Part shown: piece by piece, positions 6,396 to 15,389 of the stretch | Numbering within the stretch: the stretch's first letter is position 1 | How the letters are laid out: every line of letters starts with the position of its first letter | The notes under the pieces: model-generated | Told to the model about the DNA's origin: nothing | The model's database searches: none | Seen by the model: only the letters and a program-made list of their open reading frames with translations | From: an uncultured Latescibacterota bacterium | GTDB lineage: Bacteria > Latescibacterota > UBA2968 > UBA8231 | Direction: 5' to 3' | Assembly (NCBI GenBank): GCA_958295495.1 | Contig: OY282352.1 | Location: 1,860,001 to 1,924,000, forward strand | Length of the DNA stretch: 64,000 bases | Position numbers and translations under genes: made by a program

Positions 6396-8756
6396 CTATT
6401 TGAGCAACAGCATCTTGTGGAATAATGAGCTGCTGTCCTTCTGTAGGCGCACTAGATAGACGCCCGTGGCCACAGGGTTCCCGCTGGCGTCCGCTCCATC
6501 CCATTCAACTTGGTAAACCCCCTGTCCCGCATAGCCGTCGGCGAGCGTCTTCACCTTCTGGCCCTGTACGTCGAAAATTTCCACGCGCACCCGTCCTGGC
6601 TCTTCAATGCGGTAGCGAATGGTTGTGGAGCTATTGAACGGATTGGGATAGTTCGGATCTAGGGCAAATTCTCGCGGCGCACCGCTTTGGTTTCCCTCTT
6701 CCCGCACAGCCGTAATACCTCCCGAGGACTGGGCCGCGACCAAGTAAATATCGTCGAGGTAGAAGGTTCCGCGCAGGGAGCCTATGAAGCGCAGCGATTC
6801 AATGGAGGCGTCGCCGTCTATCCCGTCCAAGCTGACCTCAAGCACCTGCCACTGGTCCAGTTCCCAGTCCAATTGATCCGTCATATCCAGCCGATTGTCG
6901 GTATCGCCGTTGACAACCCAAGCCAAAGAGGGCCGGAAGCCGCCGACGGCCGTACCGGGATGCAGGGCCAAGCGCAGCGCGGCGTAGCCGACTTGGGCGA
7001 CCGGCTCGCGGGGCAGAAATTCAATGGAAAAACCCCGGGCTTCTACTCGCATCGCCTGCTGGCCAGCAAAGACGGTATCGGTATGGGTCGGGTCGAGTGC
7101 CGCGCTGTAGAGTGCGCCTTGGTCCCAAGCGAACTCGTCGGCAAAGAGGACTTGGTCCTCTCTGGGCAGCACGACGATAGAATGCACCAACTTGGTCGCC
7201 TCGTCTCCTTGGGCGAGATGCACCACCAGTTTTTTGCGACCGTTGCGCTCGCCGGCCGAGAGGTCGGCTTCGAGGCGATAGGTCTGGTCGTCTATCCGTT
7301 GCAACGGCAATGCCTCCGAGCCGCCCAGCACAGCCAAGTCGGCTGTCAGTTGGACTGGCTCCGCGCCTGCTACCTGCCGCCGAAGGCGAATCGTCGAACG
7401 CAAAGGCAGCGTTGCGCCGACCAACAAGGTATCAGGCGGAGGATTTTCCCACGTCCCCTGGAGGGGGCCGGCTTCAATGCGGAAGATGGCTTGGGTGAAG
7501 TCATCGCTCGTCACGTAGAGGCGGCCGGCCTCGTCGGTAGTCAGCCCAACGGGCTTACCCCACGCGGTCTTCTCGTTGGGGTTGGGACGGAAACCAGTGA
7601 GAAAGTCGGCGATGCGGGCGTTGGATCCATCTGGCTCGGCAAAAAGCACCATGACCTTGTACCCCGGATCGTTGCCCAAGACACCCGCGCGGAAGGCGAC
7701 GAACGCGGCGTGTTGGTACTGGGGAGAAAACTGGTTGTGTGTGTAGAAGTGCAGCGCCATGGGTGCTAAATGGGCCGGTACGAGAGCCGCCGGACGCTCC
7801 ATGCTAGCAACCAACAGCGAGTCGGCAGCCGTCAGCGGGAAGATCGACCGTCGGTACGCGCCAATGGAGAAATCGGCCCAGACCTGATAGGCGTAAGCTA
7901 AGGGCCAGCCATAGAAGCGGCCGTCGCGGATGGGGGTGATCCATTCCGGCGGCAAGTCCCGACCCTCGCGGTCGTGCCCATTACCGGCCCCCCACAGCTC
8001 GCCGGTGACCGGGTGCAAGTCGAGGCCGATGGCATTGCGTAGCCCAGAGGCAAAGATCCGCCGACCGCTGCCATCGGCGTTCATCTCGATGACCGTGGAC
8101 CGTTCCGGGTCGTCTTCGCGGCACAGGTCGCAACTTGAGCCAACGTGGAAGTAGAGCTTGTCGTTGGATTCGTCGAAGACCAGCGTATGGGTTACGTGCT
8201 CAGAGGCAAGACCCATAAAGCCGGGCACCTCGGCGAAGACGGTGCGCTCTTCGTAAAAGCCGTCCGCGTTCCGGTCCTCAAGGCGATAGATGGCATCGTC
8301 ATCGGCGACGAAGAGTGCTCCCTCGTAGAAGGCGACGCTGTGGGGCCAGTGAAAGTCGGTGGCGGCCTTGTACACGGTATCGGCGCGGCCGTCGCCATCT
8401 TGGTCGGGCAAGGCCAACACCGTGCCTTGGCGGTTGGAGGCCGGGCTCCATTGATTCCCCCGAGTCTTCATGTTCGCTACGTGTAGGACGCCTTGGTCGT
8501 CCCACGCCATAAAGCGGGCTTTATCTACTTGGTCGGAGAAGAGTTTGACCTTAAAGCCGGGCGGGAGGTTGAGGGTGTGGTCGGGGAGGCCCTCAACCGG
8601 CGTTGGTTCGAGATAGAGGTCGATCTTGGGCGTTAAGCGGATCTGACCGGGGGGGTAATCGGCGTGGAGCGCGGAACCTACGAGCAGGATACAGAGCAGG
8701 TAGGCCAGCGTGAAAATTCTCCCATAGACGACGTGTACAGCAGGCTGGACAGACAT
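6396..8756 (-). CDS. Secreted PQQ-type glucose/sorbosone dehydrogenase-like beta-propeller with C-terminal sorting domain
   Basis: A 786-residue exported protein. Residues 1-32 form a signal peptide ending near ALHADYPPG. About 55-430 match the soluble aldose-sugar / sorbosone dehydrogenase propeller (NLPPGFKVKLF, HWPHSVAFYEGALFVAD, HVGSSCDLC, GLRNAIGLDLHPVTGELW). The middle (about 530-680) looks like a beta-sandwich possibly for carbohydrate. The last 85 residues, from NYPNPFNSSTTIRY through VYLVRLQ, are a FlgD-Ig / Por-secretion C-terminal domain, implying outer-membrane export or surface attachment. PQQ use is inferred from family. It faces a second exported protein with a similar tail across a 261-base divergent gap in which only short tandem AACATAACG repeats (8788-8806) were noticed. 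Confidence 0.82.
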   Translation of the reverse strand: MSVQPAVHVVYGRIFTLAYLLCILLVGSALHADYPPGQIRLTPKIDLYLEPTPVEGLPDHTLNLPPGFKVKLFSDQVDKARFMAWDDQGVLHVANMKTRGNQWSPASNRQGTVLALPDQDGDGRADTVYKAATDFHWPHSVAFYEGALFVADDDAIYRLEDRNADGFYEERTVFAEVPGFMGLASEHVTHTLVFDESNDKLYFHVGSSCDLCREDDPERSTVIEMNADGSGRRIFASGLRNAIGLDLHPVTGELWGAGNGHDREGRDLPPEWITPIRDGRFYGWPLAYAYQVWADFSIGAYRRSIFPLTAADSLLVASMERPAALVPAHLAPMALHFYTHNQFSPQYQHAAFVAFRAGVLGNDPGYKVMVLFAEPDGSNARIADFLTGFRPNPNEKTAWGKPVGLTTDEAGRLYVTSDDFTQAIFRIEAGPLQGTWENPPPDTLLVGATLPLRSTIRLRRQVAGAEPVQLTADLAVLGGSEALPLQRIDDQTYRLEADLSAGERNGRKKLVVHLAQGDEATKLVHSIVVLPREDQVLFADEFAWDQGALYSAALDPTHTDTVFAGQQAMRVEARGFSIEFLPREPVAQVGYAALRLALHPGTAVGGFRPSLAWVVNGDTDNRLDMTDQLDWELDQWQVLEVSLDGIDGDASIESLRFIGSLRGTFYLDDIYLVAAQSSGGITAVREEGNQSGAPREFALDPNYPNPFNSSTTIRYRIEEPGRVRVEIFDVQGQKVKTLADGYAGQGVYQVEWDGADASGNPVATGVYLVRLQKDSSSLFHKMLLLK

Positions 8757-9017
8757 GGAAACTCCGGTGGTTTGAGTTCTTACCGTTCAAACATAACGAA
8801 CATAACGAAACGGTTTTTTCTTAACAGGGCTGTTCGCCGGAAGAGTGCTGGCGGAGGGTCAATCTTCATTAAAGACCGCGGATAGCGTCCAAGAGTGTAC
8901 TCTCTATATGGCCTGCCAGCTTGAGCTTGAGATACGGGCCTTATTAGATTAAGAGAAAACTTGGACTGCGTAAAAGAGTCGCTGGCACCCTTGGCGACTG
9001 GCACGAGGAGCAAAATA

Positions 9018-11042
9018 GTGCATAGATGGTCAATCCTCATCGCGCTCGCGCTAACTACAGCACCGGCGACCGCCCAGATTTCGCTGTGGAAGCTGGGCGG
9101 CCAAGGCTCAGCTTGGAGCCAGCATGACAGCAGCGAAGTCTTTATCGACTTCGACACCTTTCCCGGCTCAATAGCACCGACCTACTTCGACGGCCAAGAG
9201 AATATCCTCTCCAAACTCCCTTCTTGGTCGCCCTTCAAGTTTCCCACCGATTTGGGCTACGAAGACGGCCTCATTCCGCGAGTCTGGCGCGCGGCCAACG
9301 GCTTCTATTGGTTCACGGCCGGAACCCTGACGACCGAGTGGGTCGATGGCGACAGCTCTTCTTACAGCCCGCCGGTGGCGCGTGGCATCAACTCGGAATG
9401 GTACACCTTCGACGTGGGGGTCCCAGTGCCAGCCGATGTAGTCGGATTCTACACGCCCCCGCACGGGTTCCGCGCCGACGGGACGCTTCTGCGCAACGAT
9501 ATCTTCAAGGCATTTGAAGTCTCGATCGCCGAGGAGTTCGACCCAGTTCTCAACCTAGAGAATAACGACAACGACTATCACCGCCTAGAAACCTTGGTCG
9601 CCGATGTGCCACTCAACTTCGACGCCAATGTCCAACTCGGCTTTCCCAAGCAGTACGTGCGTTTCGTCCGCCTGCGGCGCAATCCATCCATCGACGACAA
9701 AACCTTTGCCTCGGGCCAAGCCAATGTCCAGCAGGGAACCATTGGCGAGTTCGAACTCAAAGGCGAAGGGGTGCCCAAGCGGGTATTTTACCTGTCTAAG
9801 ATCATCTCCCTCGGTCGCACGGTGAATTTCGGGCGTCTATTCTGGGACGCCGCCCCCATGCGAATGGTCAATGGGATCCCTACCCCCGTTGACGATCCCC
9901 AAGCCCGAGTCGCAATCTCCGTGCGCTCTGGCCGCGACGACGACCCCAACGTCTATCACGAGTTTACCGACACCGGTGCCGAGCGGACGATCTCTCGCAG
10001 GCGCTTTGAGAACGAACTCAAGCAACCAGACCAGACTACCGGCGGCCAGATCCAAGAGGGCAAGCCTGGCCTTAGAGCCTCAATCAGTTACGACCAAGAC
10101 AACTGGACCTTCTGGTCTTTTCCCCTCGCTGAGTCTGGGCAACTCGCCCCGCTGGAGCGCGGCAACCATATCCAAGTGAGACTCACCTTCGAGAGCAGTT
10201 CCTTCTTCGACTTCGTGCGGCTCGACTCGCTGTGGGTTGAGATCGCACCGCCGTTGGCCTCGCAAGTCATAGGCGAAGTCGCCCGCTTTGACGAGCCAAC
10301 GCCCGACGGCGGCCTAACCGAGGTGTACTTAGGTGAGATGACGGATTTTACCTACGATGTGCGTACCCAGTTCGACGCGGCGAGCCAGCCGGGCTTTGAT
10401 ACGATCCGGATCCGCACAGGTAGCCGCCCCCGGTTCAAACAGCTAGCAATGGGCCAGCCACTCCAAGTACTTGAACCGACCGAGGTGATAGAAGGAGAGA
10501 ACGAACTAGTAGTGCATTTGCCGCAGTCGGTCACGCGCAGCCGCAACGAACCGGTGCGGCTGGTCTTCGGCACAGAGGTTTTCATCTTTGCCAACACGTT
10601 CGCCGGCGAGGTGTTCGACACGAGCGAGGAAAGTCTGCCGCAGCAAATTGAGGCCGGCGACGCTACCGACGCGGTCAACACCAACAGCCTGCGGGTCTTG
10701 GGTGGGGGACAAGAGGCCGGGGCACCCATCGAAAACCTAGCTTTTTCAAGCAAGGTACTGACCCCCAACGGAGACGGTGCCAACGATGTGCTGGCCATCA
10801 GCTACACCTTGTTCCGCTTGCCCGCCCCGGTGCCCGTGGCCTTCAACATCTACGACCTGCGCGGCGTCCGGGTCGGCGGTCGCGAAATCGGAATGCAAAG
10901 TGCCGGGCCGCAAACCGTGCGATGGGACGGCCGCGGCGAGGGCGGCGAGTTGTTGGCACCGGGTCTGTATCTGGTGGAAATCGCCCTCAAGTCGGAATTC
11001 AAAACCTTCCGCCACCAGCAGCCGCTGGGCTTGGCCTACTAG
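9018..11042 (+). CDS. Secreted protein with FlgD-Ig-like C-terminal domain, otherwise unknown
   Basis: Starting at GTG 9018, which has a GAGGAG ribosome binding site eight bases upstream, the 674-residue product begins with a clean signal peptide (RWSILIALALTTAPATAQ). The body is beta-rich with repeated discoidin- or galactose-binding-like phrases (FVRLRRNPS, NHIQVRLTFES) and no catalytic motif I can name. The last 90 residues, beginning LTPNGDGANDVLAISY and ending YLVEIALKS, are a gliding/FlgD-Ig type C-terminal domain. An earlier TTG at 8961 would spoil the signal peptide. It is probably a surface or outer-membrane-associated protein; role unknown. Confidence 0.75.
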   Translation: MHRWSILIALALTTAPATAQISLWKLGGQGSAWSQHDSSEVFIDFDTFPGSIAPTYFDGQENILSKLPSWSPFKFPTDLGYEDGLIPRVWRAANGFYWFTAGTLTTEWVDGDSSSYSPPVARGINSEWYTFDVGVPVPADVVGFYTPPHGFRADGTLLRNDIFKAFEVSIAEEFDPVLNLENNDNDYHRLETLVADVPLNFDANVQLGFPKQYVRFVRLRRNPSIDDKTFASGQANVQQGTIGEFELKGEGVPKRVFYLSKIISLGRTVNFGRLFWDAAPMRMVNGIPTPVDDPQARVAISVRSGRDDDPNVYHEFTDTGAERTISRRRFENELKQPDQTTGGQIQEGKPGLRASISYDQDNWTFWSFPLAESGQLAPLERGNHIQVRLTFESSSFFDFVRLDSLWVEIAPPLASQVIGEVARFDEPTPDGGLTEVYLGEMTDFTYDVRTQFDAASQPGFDTIRIRTGSRPRFKQLAMGQPLQVLEPTEVIEGENELVVHLPQSVTRSRNEPVRLVFGTEVFIFANTFAGEVFDTSEESLPQQIEAGDATDAVNTNSLRVLGGGQEAGAPIENLAFSSKVLTPNGDGANDVLAISYTLFRLPAPVPVAFNIYDLRGVRVGGREIGMQSAGPQTVRWDGRGEGGELLAPGLYLVEIALKSEFKTFRHQQPLGLAY

Positions 11043-11057
11043 GCTCAGCCGCTCTCA

Positions 11058-11645
11058 ATGCCTGCCAGAGATATAAGCCACCTGTGCGAAGACATTGTAT
11101 TTGCAGAGACCCTCAGGGGGCGCGCTTTTACCTTCCACTCTACTTGGGGTCTTTTCAACCCCAAGCGCATTGATCGCGGTACGCGGCTGCTCATCGAGCA
11201 CATCAAAGCCGGGCCTGCCGACCGCTGCCTCGACTTAGGGTGCGGATATGGTCCAATCGGCTTGGCATTGGGCCATCTCTGCCCCGAGGGCGAGGTCCAT
11301 CTGATCGACAAGGACTTTGTTGCCGTCGCCTACGCGGCGCAAAACGCCGAACGCAACGGGCTAACCAATTGTCGCGCCTATTTGAGCAACGCCTTCAGCC
11401 ACGTACCCGCACACCTGCGCTTTGACACCATTGCCTCCAATTTGCCCGCGAAAACAGGCAACGAACTTCTGACGCTCATCATGCACGACGCCTGCGCCCG
11501 CCTCAACCCGGGCGGGCACCTGTGGGTCGTCACCATTGCCGGGCTAAAGGAGTACATCAAGCGCAACTTTAAGGAAGTGTTCGGTAACTACAAAAAGATC
11601 AAACAGCGGGGGACGTACCTATTATCTCTGGCAGTTAAAGAGTAG
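11058..11645 (+). CDS. Class I SAM-dependent methyltransferase, RsmC/MTS-like
   Basis: A 195-residue single-domain methyltransferase. Motif I reads CLDLGCGYGPIGLALG, motif II VHLIDKDFVAVAYAAQN and the catalytic-position motif is SNLPAK in place of the usual NPPY/F found in RsmC/RlmG guanine-N2 enzymes. The domain lies close to the small-methyltransferase family; the extra N-terminal domain of RsmC is absent. The target may be an rRNA or another base, which the sequence cannot settle. It follows the secreted protein by 15 bases and probably shares its transcript. Confidence 0.78.
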   Translation: MPARDISHLCEDIVFAETLRGRAFTFHSTWGLFNPKRIDRGTRLLIEHIKAGPADRCLDLGCGYGPIGLALGHLCPEGEVHLIDKDFVAVAYAAQNAERNGLTNCRAYLSNAFSHVPAHLRFDTIASNLPAKTGNELLTLIMHDACARLNPGGHLWVVTIAGLKEYIKRNFKEVFGNYKKIKQRGTYLLSLAVKE

Positions 11646-11667
11646 GGCCTCGGCTGCTTAGAAAAAC

Positions 11668-12720
11668 TTATAGCAACTCCTCGTTTACCTCGACGCCAAA
11701 TCCCGGGCCTTCGGGCAGAACTAAGTGCCCCTCCTGCGGTTGCGGCTCACCCAGCCATAGCTTGTCGCGCACCGCACCGCGCCTACCCATGACTATTTCG
11801 GCCAAATTGTCGCCGTAGCCAGCCGCCAAAAAGTGCAGCCCCCAAACCTCGCCGCCGCGGTGAGGCACCAAGGGGATGCCGTGAGCTTGGGCGAGCTTGT
11901 CAATGCGTAGCGCCGCCGTCAAACCGCCGCACCAAGTGACGTCCGGTTGCCACAAATCCAGCGCCCGCACCCTACCGATATGGCCGAAATCCCGCGCGGT
12001 GAATTCGTGTTCGCCTCCAGCCAACAAAATGGGCTGGAGCTGCGGACGCAACGCCGCCAAGCCGTCCAGATCGTCGGGGAGTAGCACATCTTCAAACCAG
12101 TATATCTTGAACGGCGCGAGTTGCTGCGCTACGGCCAAGGCAAAGTCGGCCGACCACGACATGTAGGCGTCGATCATCAAGAGCGCTTCTGCTCCCAAGA
12201 TCTGGCGCGCCCCCTCGGCCCATTCAAATATCCGCGCCGCGTCTGCGGCTTGGCTTTCTCGCTGCGTCTGCGAAGACTTATGGGCATTAAAGCCCAAGTC
12301 GCGATACCAAGCGCAATCTGGGCCTGTGGCGTAGGCCCGCACCTCGTCCCGCCGCCGACCGCCCAGCAAGTCGCAGACGGACTTTCCTTCGGCCCGGGCC
12401 AAGACATCCCATAGCGCCAAGTCCACGCCGCTAATGGCCATGACGGCGATCCCGCTGCGACCGTAGGGCAGGCTGGCCTTGTATTGGTCGTCCCAGAGCC
12501 GGGCGACATCTTCAATGCCGTTGATGCTACGCCCCACCAGCAACTCGCGCAGGTGGCGGTTGATTACCTCTACGGCAGCAATTCCGCCGCCACCCGCTCC
12601 CCAGCCACTGATGCCGACATCCGTATCTATGCGCACGACCATCTGCCAGAAGTGTCGGCGCCAAGCGGCGGGCGCGACGCGATAGCGGGGATAAATCGAC
12701 CGCACTTGGGTTATTTTCAT
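11668..12720 (-). CDS. Enolase-superfamily sugar-acid dehydratase, L-rhamnonate dehydratase-like
   Basis: A 350-residue member of the mandelate racemase / muconate lactonizing group. Metal ligands are visible as D in LLMIDAYMSW, E in YWFEDVLLPDD and E in LAGGEHEFTARDF; the acid/base histidine is in LVPHRGGEVW. The phrases GGEHE and QPDVTWCGGLT are those of RhmD-type dehydratases, which convert L-rhamnonate to 2-keto-3-deoxy-L-rhamnonate. Related sugar acids are possible substrates. It is divergent from the XRE-PAS regulator at 12842, a likely local regulator. The start MKITQVRSIYPRYRV is typical for the family. Confidence 0.82.
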   Translation of the reverse strand: MKITQVRSIYPRYRVAPAAWRRHFWQMVVRIDTDVGISGWGAGGGGIAAVEVINRHLRELLVGRSINGIEDVARLWDDQYKASLPYGRSGIAVMAISGVDLALWDVLARAEGKSVCDLLGGRRRDEVRAYATGPDCAWYRDLGFNAHKSSQTQRESQAADAARIFEWAEGARQILGAEALLMIDAYMSWSADFALAVAQQLAPFKIYWFEDVLLPDDLDGLAALRPQLQPILLAGGEHEFTARDFGHIGRVRALDLWQPDVTWCGGLTAALRIDKLAQAHGIPLVPHRGGEVWGLHFLAAGYGDNLAEIVMGRRGAVRDKLWLGEPQPQEGHLVLPEGPGFGVEVNEELL

Positions 12721-12841
12721 GCGTAAACCCTTGTGTACATTTTGTTTTTATCGCCTTCCGTTTTGGTAATCAGCCGCTTCGTGTCATATTATTTACGTAT
12801 CAAACACCTTGTATTTTAGATCCCCATTATAGGAACAGCCC

Positions 12842-13954
12842 ATGTCCTTAGGACGCAACCTGAAAGAGCTACGACAGAAACAATCGCTCAACCAGAAAGA
12901 CCTCTCAGATCGCTCCGGCGTCTCCCAAGCCACCATCTCCCGCATTGAAACCGGCCGCGTGCTCCAGCCAGGTTCGTCGGCTCTCAAAAGCTTAGCTGAT
13001 GCCCTCGGCGTCTCGACAGACTCTCTGATGGACAATAAGGAGCACTTGGCCCAAGTCAACCAAGACCGTTTACATCGAATCGCCGAGACCCTCAACGCCT
13101 TTGTCATCCGCGAAAACGGATCTTTGCTCTTCGTCAGCCAGACCTTGGCCGATTTATTGGGTTATCGCGGGGAAGAGTTGCTAGCCAAAGACGGCATTGA
13201 GCTAATGTTCGCTCCCCAGTCCCGTCCCACAACTCGGCAGATGGTTGCCAGCGGCTCGTCCAATGCCTATGAGGCACTCATGGTGCGCAGTGATGACAGC
13301 TTTCTTCCCGTTGAGATCACCAACGTCAACATCAGCAAAAAAGTGCGCTTGGCCATTGCGCGCGACATTACCGCTCACTGCTGTCAGCAAGGGGCCTTCC
13401 ACGTCTTGCAGGCTGGTTGCGAAACCGAAAAGGTACGCGATCTAAGCAAGGTCGTGCGCATTCTCGGCGACGAGCTAGAGGCTATGGGCGTCCAATTCGA
13501 GGCGGTTGACCTACAGGTCATTGACGAACCCAGAAACCTCTTGGCTTGCTATCGCGCCTATTCCGAAGCGCGTGGCTACCGATCCTCACAGAGCGCGATA
13601 ACCCTCCAAGAATCGCTCGGTCGTTTTGCCCCTCTGCGGAGGTTGGTTAGCTACTGGCACCGCCGCAAGGTCTGGGTGCGCGAGGCCGACGAGACTTTTC
13701 TACAGATGACCCGAGAGATTTTCTCGGACTCGATATATCGCCCTGGACTGCTAATCGACGTACCCTTTGCACAGGGGATGCTAGGTCTAGGGCTGCCCAT
13801 GGGCGGGCCTAGGCACTCCGAACAGCTAGCGACCATATTGGGCGAGTTCGCCCGCTCTATCTCCTTGGTCGTCAAGCGGCTGTTTGAGCTTCAATCGCTG
13901 CGCGAAAAGCTGGACTCTACTCATCAGCCGCTACTGCCCCAACAGCAGAACTAA
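12842..13954 (+). CDS. XRE-family transcriptional regulator with PAS and GAF-like domains
   Basis: The 370-residue protein has a lambda-repressor HTH at residues 5-60 (LRQKQSLNQKDLSDRSGVSQ, TISRIETGR), a PAS domain at about 78-180 (AFVIRENGSLLFVSQTLADLLGYRGEELL, with the PAS-core ISKKVRLAIARDIT) and a C-terminal part of about 170 residues that looks GAF-like and may bind a ligand. It lies back to back with the RhmD-like gene, with 121 bases between them, so a role in sensing a sugar or sugar acid and controlling that gene is likely but inferred. No operator repeat was identified with confidence. Confidence 0.8.
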   Translation: MSLGRNLKELRQKQSLNQKDLSDRSGVSQATISRIETGRVLQPGSSALKSLADALGVSTDSLMDNKEHLAQVNQDRLHRIAETLNAFVIRENGSLLFVSQTLADLLGYRGEELLAKDGIELMFAPQSRPTTRQMVASGSSNAYEALMVRSDDSFLPVEITNVNISKKVRLAIARDITAHCCQQGAFHVLQAGCETEKVRDLSKVVRILGDELEAMGVQFEAVDLQVIDEPRNLLACYRAYSEARGYRSSQSAITLQESLGRFAPLRRLVSYWHRRKVWVREADETFLQMTREIFSDSIYRPGLLIDVPFAQGMLGLGLPMGGPRHSEQLATILGEFARSISLVVKRLFELQSLREKLDSTHQPLLPQQQN

Positions 13955-14006
13955 AGCTCCCCCAGCCGAGTGATTCTTTCCCACTCTATCGTCCTTCCTC
14001 ACCAAG

Positions 14007-15365
14007 CTAGGCATGCGCTTCCTCATGGCGGACTTTTCGCTGGCCGGCGCGGCGCGGAGGGGCCTCTTTGATGTAGGGCCGAGTCTCTCCGGCTTCTTCC
14101 ATGCGTCTCAAGAGCCGTTCCTTCATTACTTGGGCCACTTCTCGATGCGATTCGAGGCCGACTAGGTTGTTTAGCTCGTAGGGGTCAACCTGTAGATCGT
14201 AGAGATACTGCTCCTCGTAGTGATCGGCTCCTGCCACATCTCTTCCGCTTCCGTCTGGAGCATCTACCCCGTATTTCCACCGACGAGTGCGAACGGCCCG
14301 TCCCACTTGGGATTCGCTGACCTGCACGAAGACCTCGGCGGGCCAATCGGCTACTCCACCGCGCAAAAGCGGCATGAGCGAACGGCCCTGCATCTGCTCG
14401 GGAATTTCCAGACCGACCGCATCCAAAAGAGTTGGCGGCAGGTCAATTAAGCTAACCAGCTCTTGCAATTGGCCGCCGCGAAAACCGGGTCCGGTCAAGA
14501 CCGTCGGTACGCGGATCGAGCTTTCGTGACAAGAGCGCTTGTATTCGTTGTTGCGCGTCTTGAAGTGACAGCCATGATCCGAAGTAAAGAGCACGATGGT
14601 GTCGTCGGCTAACTCCAAGCTCTTGAGCGCGTCGTGCAGGCGACCATAGGCTTCATCGAGCCGCTTGACCATTCCGTAATAGCCCCCTAAGTGCTGGTGA
14701 GTCGAACCGGCTAATGCTGCTAGATCGGGCGGAGTCCAGCCGCCGGTATAGATTTCCCGGTAGCCATCGGGGGGCGGATAGTCGTCCAAGTGATTCTGGT
14801 GATGGGGTTCAATATAGGAGATAAAAAGAAAAAAGGGACGATCTTGGTGTGCATCCACGTAGCGAATTGCGGCATCTGTGACTGCATCCACTCGATAACC
14901 AGGTAAGCGGACGGGTTGGTCATCATTGTCGTAGAGAACCGTACTATAGGCGTCGGAAGTAAATTCGAGAACATTCGACGCCAACCAGTACTGGTAGCCA
15001 AAGCGATCCGATGCCGGCACTGGGCCGGTAGTCCCGCGCTCGTGTAGATGCCACTTGCCTATATATCCAGTGGCGTAGCCAGCCGCGGCAAAGTAGTGGG
15101 CGAGGGTCTGGCTGTCTGCGGGCAAGGGGATGCCGTTGCGGTAACAGCCGGTGGTCGTGGCGTAGAGACCCGTTTGCAGACAAGAGCGCGCCGGGCCGCA
15201 GACGGGTTGGCACGTAAAAGAATGAGCCACGTGGATGTACTCGCGGGCTAAGCGATCGAGATGAGGCGTAAGGCCCATCGGATTGCCGTGTAGCCCCGTT
15301 GTGTCCCAGCGTTGTTGATCCGTAAAAAAGACTATGACGTTTGGTCTTTTATTTTTTTCAGCCAT
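14007..15365 (-). CDS. Sulfatase (arylsulfatase A family, Cys-type)
   Basis: A 452-residue sulfatase. The N-terminus NVIVFFTDQQRWDTTG carries the metal-binding aspartates, and the active-site motif reads VCGPARSCLQTG, the C-x-P-x-R signature whose cysteine must be converted to formylglycine. Later conserved blocks GYIGKWHLHE and LFTSDHGCHF are also intact. No signal peptide is seen, so it may act inside the cell on imported sulfated sugars. It is the last gene of a minus-strand operon (two permeases, binding protein, sulfatase), 24 bases after the binding protein. The maturase for the cysteine is not in the window. Confidence 0.87.
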   Translation of the reverse strand: MAEKNKRPNVIVFFTDQQRWDTTGLHGNPMGLTPHLDRLAREYIHVAHSFTCQPVCGPARSCLQTGLYATTTGCYRNGIPLPADSQTLAHYFAAAGYATGYIGKWHLHERGTTGPVPASDRFGYQYWLASNVLEFTSDAYSTVLYDNDDQPVRLPGYRVDAVTDAAIRYVDAHQDRPFFLFISYIEPHHQNHLDDYPPPDGYREIYTGGWTPPDLAALAGSTHQHLGGYYGMVKRLDEAYGRLHDALKSLELADDTIVLFTSDHGCHFKTRNNEYKRSCHESSIRVPTVLTGPGFRGGQLQELVSLIDLPPTLLDAVGLEIPEQMQGRSLMPLLRGGVADWPAEVFVQVSESQVGRAVRTRRWKYGVDAPDGSGRDVAGADHYEEQYLYDLQVDPYELNNLVGLESHREVAQVMKERLLRRMEEAGETRPYIKEAPPRRAGQRKVRHEEAHA

Positions 15366-15389
15366 TTTACACGCGCGCTCCTTTTTCGC

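Noticed and set aside
6687..7769. A 360-residue plus-strand frame opposite the dehydrogenase gene
   Set aside because: It lies wholly antisense to a gene with clear domain content, has no motif and reflects GC-rich codon bias.
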